A DNA stretch of 64,000 nucleotides from Nageia nagi (Eukaryota; Pinophyta), in NCBI GenBank assembly GCA_050084985.1, contig JBITNC010000002.1, positions 8,060,001 to 8,124,000 on the forward strand, read 5' to 3'. The notes below the pieces were generated by a model. It had not been told where the DNA came from and searched no databases. It saw only the letters and a list, made by a program, of their open reading frames with translations. The first letter of the stretch is position 1. Each line of letters begins with the position of its first letter. Below are positions 56,940-64,000 of this stretch, in pieces. The translations under genes and the position numbers were made by a program.

Positions 56940-57152
56940 AAGTATTTACCCTTTATAAAAAAAAAGAGGGCTGTTGAGATCATCATATGTAGGTGGCCTA
57001 AATCTTGTGCCATAAGTTGCATGGCATCTATCATTCCCCACTAATGAAAGGTTAGAAAAGTACCAAAAATTGGCAATGGCCTTTTTTGTTGCCTTGTGCC
57101 TATCTTCATTCCATGCAGCGATACCCTCTAGCATAGGTTGTGAATTTGGCAT
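56940..57152 (-). pseudogene. hAT transposase N-terminal fragment
   Basis: The minus strand reads 'ATKKAIANFWYFSNLSLVG' and, after a scrambled stretch, 'RFRPPTYDDLNSPLF', while a neighbouring frame has 'MIDAMQLM'. These resemble the segment just before the catalytic core of plant hAT transposases (a '.IA.FWY...I', 'MIDAM', 'G..PPTYDDLR' order). It is short and frame-shifted. Confidence 0.45.
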
Positions 57153-59039
57153 GAAATGCTATGCAAAATAGGACTTCTCTATGCCACTTCGAAGGTGTGC
57201 AATTGATGGATTAAGCTACTACACTATATGAACCGACTAAAGGTGCTACTGATGCCCTTTGGCTGAGGTATAGAAGGGGATTTGACATGGCAACACTTTG
57301 TTTACACTATTTTAGTTCCCTCTTCTCATGATAGTCTACAGGAAGTGTATTGCATTCTTACTTAACATCCATTGACACATTGGTGCATACTCTTAACATC
57401 ATGTCCTTTTTGTCTCGTCATGTGATATTTGACACGGTTTATACCTTTATAAAGTTTTTAGTCATAGAAGTTGCTTATCACTTCCCCTTTTTTCTCTATT
57501 CCTTTGCATATTTCACATTGGATCTTTTTTTCCAATCCTTGCCATTCTTCTATAGCTGCACCTGGAAATAATCGATGAAATACAAATTAAAAAATTAAAA
57601 ACAATTACTTAAAAATAAAATCTACTGTCAATTAAAAATAGAGGAGTGATCTTGTTTGTTTGGAACTTTGGTATGTTCAAAACACAAATATCTACTAACT
57701 TTGTCACAGATCAGAAAAAAAGTTTCATCATAAACAGAATTAAAGAGCTAGTACATGCAAAACCCCTAATGCAACCTCAAAAATCTTATCCTATGAAACA
57801 TTTGAGCTAACTTCTAAACAACAGAATGTTTGTGTTTGTTAATATTAGAATTGTGAACTGTATTATGAATTGAGTTTTTTATGTCACTCTGTAACTGTTG
57901 TTTGTTTATGAGTTTTCTCAGTTTCTGGATAGTTGCAAAGCAATCACAGAATCCTGTTTATTGCCTTGTTCACTAAGATGATATGATGACTGAAAATTTT
58001 CTTTTCCAACTGTAAGTCAAATAGTTTATACTTTTATAGCCCTTTTAATAATCATGATAACAAAGAATAATATACATCTTGTTGAAAGCATCCAACTTAA
58101 ATCTGTTTTCTTCGTTGTTTTGAGACATCACTATTACAACTAAAGATCCTGAGGGCTAACCATCATAGGTACTAGGGACTGTAGCCATTAGGAATTTTGA
58201 ACATGAGGTGCACAAATGTGTACATTGAATCTTGCCAGAACTTGTTTTCATTGCTTTATAAAGAATCATCACTCAAATTCTCAAACCATACCAAGAAGTT
58301 ACTAGTTAGGAATGACTAGATGAGTATAGCTTATACGTATTCACAAGTTTCAAAAGAAAACACAACCCCCAAGGAGAGCATCATTTGCAAATATAGTGAC
58401 TACTATGCCTTCATCAGGATTAGTGCTTCCATTCCTTATGTCATACTCACTGCCAATATCAGCAAAATCAGACAGCTTGAACCCCGAAACACTGAAGAAC
58501 AGGTCTATATAGCCACTACGGAAGTTCAATTTGTATTCGAGAGTTAAAACTGTGTCCTAAATAAGTCATTTTGTCAGGGAGTATATGAAGTTGTAAACTG
58601 ATTCTTTATGTCTTTGGGCTCTGAAAAGGCCTCACACGTAAAGATCTTCATCATTATTGAAGGGAGGGTAACAATTTTGGAATAGGTTGCTGTCTCTACC
58701 ATAGGTTTCAATTTTGTTTGAAATGCCAAAGATTTGTTGTTATGAAAATATACCCAGCCCATTCTAGAGAAATCTTTACTGGTTAATAGAAACTGAATTC
58801 TATTTTTAAAAAGCTTGGATGTGAAATTGGCTCCATTTACATTTCAAGTTATATATATATATATAGTTTTATTGGTTGAAATTTCTTTTCCCATGATATA
58901 TCAGAATAAATCCCTAAAAACCCCAAAAATAATATGAAAAATAGAAGAATAGATTTTTTTACTATAAAATCCAACTGTTGGTGGGTGCAAGATTCCGCCA
59001 AACTCTGAAAAAAATCAATTTCAAGAAGAAGAAATTCCC

Positions 59040-59230
59040 CTAATGTTGGGCATTTTGGAATCTCTATCTTAGATCATGGGCATTTTGGGTCTTGAGCCAG
59101 ATTGACCTCAAACTAGTTTTAGTTGGAACCAACTTAATACCACCCAAGTCTATTGTTGGTTTGCCTTTAGAACTATTCAAACACTCCATAATACTTGGAT
59201 TCATCTTCCAAGATCATGAGTTGTTTGTCA
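59040..59230. repeat. Dispersed repeat also at 31790-31950
   Basis: Shared, in order: GGGCATTTTGGGTCTTGAGC (the other copy has a similar text), 'AGATTGACCT.AAACTAGTTT', 'CTATTGTTGGTTTGCCTT' and 'CAAACACTC'. No coding content. Confidence 0.5.
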
Positions 59231-62200
59231 ACTAACCTTCATATTAGAATTCAGCTAGTACAAATAATGGATATAACATGTGAATTCCATAATTCCAATA
59301 ATCAAGAGTAGCGAATTGCAGCATATAACAATATGCAAGATGAATTAATGATGAAACTCCATGCATAACAAGCCAAATCTAGAACAATGAATTCATAATG
59401 AATAATGAATAATCAATAAGGGATCTAGAAAGTTGTTGCCACTTCAAGAGGACGCTCTCTCAAGTATGCAAATATACGAAATTAGATGAATGGTGATGTG
59501 ATGAATAGATGATTATAGATCTAAGCCATGCTTCTATTTATATGTGAATATAATTATTCCACCAATCTCTATGATTTATAGGCCACTCATAATGAAATTA
59601 AGACTAATTATGCAGTTATGTACGGGTAACGCTTCGATCCACAACTTCTACATAAATATTTTCTGTATCACCTCTTATAAATCTGCATAATAGCAAGGGC
59701 CACATTCTTTTTTTATTATTGTATTTTATTAATATTCTATTTATATTTTACACACATTAGAACATTATTTTAATGCATGTTTTTTTTAATTTTACATAAA
59801 GCAAATGGGCTTTTTATATGCCTTGTTTCTTTTCTAATACAAAACATTATTCACTGGAGTGTTTGAAGACATTAGAAGGGTTTTTCATGTTTGCCCTTAT
59901 ATGCCTTCCAAACTCATCCAAGAGTAGCTACTTTGAAAAATTGTTTCCTAGTGCATGGGAGGGATAGTATGTTGTTTCATTAAGATAACTTTTCCCTTGG
60001 TTGTCTTGACCATATATATTGTCAGCAAGAAGTTTGTCCATCTAGAGTATTGAATCATTGCTGGTTTTACATAGGAAGAACCAAATGTGAGTTTTACATA
60101 GTCATCAAATAATGTTGTACAGTTCAGTATAGTTGAAGGTGAACCCTCATGAGAGCAACATTGGACTGATTGTTTGCAAATGCAATACAGGTTTTCATGC
60201 AAATCTCATTGAATTACCAATTGTAATGGTTTTGACTTCATGCCCATATAGATGCATTTACTTTCAGTGCTTTTTACAAATGTCAATTGTCTCTATTTTC
60301 CCAAATCTAGATGATAGATATCATTTATATCTCAATGCACTAAATATTCCGATCAAGATGCATAGAATCTGGAAGAGAGGAGTATTTTCTAGCGCTTACT
60401 GTAATCCTGATATTTATTTATAATTTGAGGTAAGAGTGATGATTACAAGAGATGATTTGATGTCTATATTTTCATTTTGCATTCTAATGCTACTTGAAGC
60501 TGATTTGAAATCTATGCTAAAGTGATTTATTTGTTTATAGTATATGTAACTTGGCAATTGTAATTGCTCTAAAAATCCAGTTTAATGGACAAAGTCTGCA
60601 CCAAATACCTTAAATAACACAAAATTATAAGTTTGTTGCAACAGTTAAACCTAGAGTTCCCAAATCCATTTTTAAGTATATGAAGAGGCTGTAGCGAAGT
60701 GAGCGTTCTTGAAGTATGAAGTTGAAATCTCACATTGTAAGCACTATCAAATCTCTGATGCTTTGGTTATAACAAAAACGTTAGTGTTAAATGTGTAGAA
60801 AGGAAGGAAAATGCAAACAATAACCCAAGTAGGATTTAGCTGTATCAGTAAAAAGAAAATTACCAGCAAATGAAAGCGATTCTATCGTTGCAAACAGTGA
60901 CTCCAACCTTTTGATACCTGGCTGTTTAACATGTTTTCATGAAGGTTTCACTTCCTGAAGATACATGCATACACGCCTTCCATTAGTAATATTATTCACA
61001 TAGCAAAAAAAAACACAGATGTAAATGCTTCAGCTCTGGATAATGTAGTCTCCACATTGGTTTCCTCTAACTCGTGGTGGACAACCTAAACCTTAGCTAT
61101 CATTTTCGTACAATTATTGAAGGCAATCATCTCACTAAAAAATAATGAGTTTAGTTTAACATATACAACTAAAGAGAATGGCCTTATGGGCCTTAAATTG
61201 TAAGTTATGTACTTCTAAAATCTGGGTTACGTCATTCTATTTAAGTCAACTGACTAGATCCATATCTGAACAAATAGGTGTATCCTATACTATCATTTTA
61301 TGAACTTTGGCATAATTTTGAATTTTAAGGGAGAGCTTTGCATAATTTGAATTTTTAGGGAAGGCATAAGTTTAACTGATTTAACCGACATCCACTTACG
61401 TGGATCTATTTGGACACTTATGGCATCAAGCAAACAGTAGTATCCATATGGTAGTTTGACGTAGCAAGAGGGGATTACTATATCAATGTTGCATGGCTCT
61501 GATGATGTGAACAGGACTTAATGGGGTATGGATCATCAAAACACAAGCAAGGTAAAATACCTATTGGTTCCACCTATAACTCGACCCATGTTATAACACT
61601 GAATGAAATTACCTACAACATAGATTCTCTTGCAGGTAATTTCTAAATAAAAATCATATGGAAATCACTTACTCTATAATGAACAGATGGTGAACTACAA
61701 CAACTTCTAAATACAGATCATAACATTATAATCGAGCTGATGGTGAGGATTTCATGTTATTTGCTTTTTGGTTGGTCTGTTCTCTTCCTAGGCTGGGTCA
61801 CAAAATTAGATTCGTAGATTTAGATGCAAGTCAAACTAAAAATTCCGTACATTATGTTAATGAATACAAACCAATGGAGAGCTTTCTGTACACCGAAAAG
61901 ACAATGACCAGTTTGCAACATACTAGATAAATTATTAATGCGTGTTTCAATGATTGTGAGGGTTATTATTATATATTCATAGAACATATTTGATCTAGTA
62001 TTTATGCATTAAATTAACAATTCTTGTGCATTAAATTATCAATTTTTATACATTTTTATGTTAATAAGTAAATTGTAAGTAATCATTTTAAATATATCAT
62101 TGATAGGGGAGAGGATCCACTAGTGGTGCATTATAATTTTATGTCTTTTAAAATTCGACTTAATAAATTCAAATCATTCTAAATTTTTTATAACTTTTTT

Positions 62201-62539
62201 CTCGCTTATAACAAAAATTTCAAGTCATCATACTTAAATTTGATAAGTTAATTAAATATGTGACTTAATGTTCAACTATTGGTGCAAGTGTAATTTATGA
62301 CGAGAGGTTGTAATTCACACTCAACTTTAGAAAAATGCTATTTTTGATAATTTCTACTATATATATTTAACCTATCAAACTTGATGATGATAATTCGAAA
62401 TTTTAATTATAAACAAACAACTAGATAAAGAAGAAGCTATAAAAAATTTAAACTGTTTCGACCTTATTAAATCAATTTTTAAGAAGTGTGATGTTAGAAT
62501 GCACAACTACTAAGGCAATATTTTAGAAGACAAAGGTAT

Positions 62540-62830
62540 GGCCTATACGAGGTAAACACCGGGTGAGTAAATACCGGGTGAGTGTGAACCGTGGCTAATA
62601 TGATAAGATGTGGCGTTGACCTACCACGGTCCAGTAAACCTCCGCAAGTCTGAATACCGTAAAACGCGTTTTCAGAATGCATACGTTCTGTTCTAGAGTT
62701 TCGTTCGCTTTACGGACTGTAAATATTAAAAGTCCACAATGACTACTGACTTGGTCTTTGTGCTAAGCCGCTATAAGAAAAGCTTTGGGCTTTCTTTTGG
62801 TACGTAGCGGAATCACATAGTTAAGCAGAA
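62540..62830 (+). promoter_or_regulatory. Candidate promoter of the receptor kinase
   Basis: A direct repeat AAACACCGGGTGAGT / AAATACCGGGTGAGT lies at about 62554-62584. TATA-like words occur at about 62721 (TAAATATTA) and 62772 (TATAAGAAA), some 110 and 60 bases before the ATG. No transcript data, so the assignment is by position only. Confidence 0.35.
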
Positions 62831-64000
62831 ATGAAGGCGGCCAGTTTTTTGGGATTGTTGGCTTTGGCGCTTCTTTTGCTTACAAATGCCTGCGATGGTG
62901 TGGACACCATTGCCGTGGGAGAAACTCTCAGCGGCAACAAAACCCTAACGTCTGTGAACGGCACCTTCAAATTGGGTTTCCTCAATCTCAACAACACGGG
63001 AAACTGGTACCTCGGCATCTGGTACGCTCAAATCCCCGTCAAGACAATCGCGTGGATCGCCAACAGAGAGATCCCGCTCAAGAACAATTCCGGCAACCTG
63101 AATCTCACAGGGGACGGAAGCCTGGTGCTGTCGTACGGGAATTCCGTCATTTGGTCCACTAACAGCTCTAGGACGGCGTCGTCCGCCGTCATAATGGATG
63201 ACGGGAATTTGATTGTGTATAGCGCGGCCAACAAGTCGGAAATTACGTGGCAGAGCTTCGACAATCCGGGGAACACATGGCTGCCCGGGATGAAGATAAG
63301 CGTGAGTGAGAAGCTGAGCCAGAAGCTGACAACCTGGAAGAGCCCCTGGGATCCTAGCCCTGGGCCGTACAACCTCCAGATGGATCCCGGCGGGTCTAAC
63401 GAATTCGTGCTGCTTCGGGGCTCGGAAAAGTACTGGGAATCCGGCGTGTGGAACGGCCAGATCTTCAGCGGCGTCCCCGAAATGACACAGAATTTCATCT
63501 ACGATTTCAGCTTCTTTGAGAACCCTAACAAAACCTACAAGTACTTCACGTATTCCGTCAAGGCGACGGCAAATAAGCTGTCACGTTTCGTTTTGTCTGA
63601 GAACGGCAACATCCAAGTGTACTCGATTTTAAACGGGATCAGCGATTGGAATTTGTTCTGGGTACAGCCGCGGGATCAGTGCGACGTTTCCGCCCTCTGC
63701 GGAGGCTACGCTTCCTGCCAAGCGGACAACGTCCAATTCTGCAACTGCTTGGAGGGGTTTACCCCCACAGACAATCTGACGTGGCAGGCGCAGGTCTGGT
63801 ACGGCGGGTGCGGCCGCAAGAACGCCCTAGACTGTACCACGGACGGCTTCATCCAGGTCACCGGGAAAAATACTCCTGCTAACGCCGTTGAGTCCACCAC
63901 GTCAAACTGCCGGGAGGACTGTCTCCGTGACTGTTCTTGTACAGCCTATGCCGACATCGGCGGCGGGAGGTGCCGGCAATGGTTCGGCGACCTGATCGAT
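62831..64000 (+). CDS. G-type lectin S-receptor-like Ser/Thr kinase, 5' part
   Basis: An uninterrupted frame of 390 codons runs from ATG at 62831 to the window end. Residues 1-23 form a signal peptide (LLALALLLLTNA). Residues ~28-150 are a bulb-type lectin domain ('LGIWYAQIPVKTIAWIANRE', 'LVLSYGNSVIWSTNSS', 'TWQSFDNPGNTWLPGMK'). Residues ~190-275 are the S-locus glycoprotein region ('YWESGVWNGQIFSG'), followed by a Cys-rich EGF-like segment at ~283-308 (CDVSALCGGYASCQ). The start of a PAN module begins at ~359 ('CREDCLRDCSCTAYADIG'). Such proteins are plasma-membrane receptors; the transmembrane helix and kinase domain would follow beyond the window, so kinase function is inferred from architecture. 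The ATG is chosen because the signal peptide begins there. The exon is GC-rich compared with its AT-rich surroundings, and has no break. Confidence 0.93.
   Translation, partial: MKAASFLGLLALALLLLTNACDGVDTIAVGETLSGNKTLTSVNGTFKLGFLNLNNTGNWYLGIWYAQIPVKTIAWIANREIPLKNNSGNLNLTGDGSLVLSYGNSVIWSTNSSRTASSAVIMDDGNLIVYSAANKSEITWQSFDNPGNTWLPGMKISVSEKLSQKLTTWKSPWDPSPGPYNLQMDPGGSNEFVLLRGSEKYWESGVWNGQIFSGVPEMTQNFIYDFSFFENPNKTYKYFTYSVKATANKLSRFVLSENGNIQVYSILNGISDWNLFWVQPRDQCDVSALCGGYASCQADNVQFCNCLEGFTPTDNLTWQAQVWYGGCGRKNALDCTTDGFIQVTGKNTPANAVESTTSNCREDCLRDCSCTAYADIGGGRCRQWFGDLID

Larger units (their letters stand above)
55960..62490. other. AT-rich intergenic region, no intact gene
   Basis: Apart from the tandem duplication, hAT fragment and dispersed repeat listed separately, I see only short unsupported frames, an AT dinucleotide run near 58850-58864 and general AT-rich sequence. 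No LTR pair or RNA gene was recognised. Confidence 0.5.

Noticed and set aside
63028-63498. Minus-strand 156-codon open frame over the receptor kinase
   Set aside because: It is a shadow of a GC-rich coding exon on the + strand and matches no family I know.
1-64000. tRNA, rRNA or other structured RNA genes
   Set aside because: Reading both strands by eye I saw no tRNA A/B box pairs or rRNA blocks; the tRNA-like matches are all retroelement primer sites. A covariance-model scan would be the proper test.

Overview
The window looks like nuclear DNA of a seed plant with a large, repeat-rich genome, most likely a gymnosperm. The evidence is a plant chloroplast-type NhaD Na+/H+ antiporter gene with kilobase introns, a plant G-type lectin receptor kinase, LTR retrotransposons primed by initiator-Met tRNA, and hAT transposons. 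The family calls are firm; 'gymnosperm' is inferred from intron size and repeat style. There are no operons, ribosome binding sites or CRISPR arrays.

Only two ordinary host genes are recognisable, both on the + strand and both cut by the window or lacking an end. (1) The 3' half of an NHD1-type antiporter gene lies at 19570-31415 in five exons whose splice phases all agree. Its introns hold a minisatellite, an LTR fragment, a short LTR element and an antisense multi-exon hAT transposase pseudogene. The upstream exons were not found. (2) The 5' part of an apparently intact G-type lectin S-receptor-like kinase starts at 62831 and is still open at base 64000.

Almost everything else is decayed transposable elements. 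Regions: 1-2500 AT-rich, nothing seen; 3.5-5.0 kb minus-strand gag fragments; 5.05-13.4 kb pieces of a tandem-array-rich LTR family, interrupted at 6472-10014 by a 5'-truncated gag-protease element (copy A); 13.4-17.4 kb a minus-strand pseudogene of unknown family with its probable LTR; 18.8-19.3 kb a possible LTR; 19.6-31.4 kb NHD1; 33976-43857 a second copy of the copy A family on the minus strand, split inside gag by a 4.7-kb LTR-like insertion with a 5-bp target duplication; 45-47.3 kb a Ty3/gypsy gag-PR-RT remnant with a 250-bp MITE in RT; 48.2-51.8 kb a hAT remnant cut by a Ty1/copia element; 51.8-55.96 kb a minus-strand gypsy element with a 5' LTR and a fragment of the 4.7-kb LTR family in its protease; 56-62.5 kb mostly unassigned AT-rich intergenic DNA; 62.8-64 kb the receptor kinase.

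The most notable structures are the gag-protease LTR family that lacks pol in both copies and carries a ~30-bp minisatellite in both its LTRs and its coding interior, the very long solo-LTR candidate with a ~183-bp tandem array, the intronic hAT gene with consistent exon phases, and a recurrent CAG-to-TAG type of nonsense decay. I found no convincing new enzymatic or defence system.
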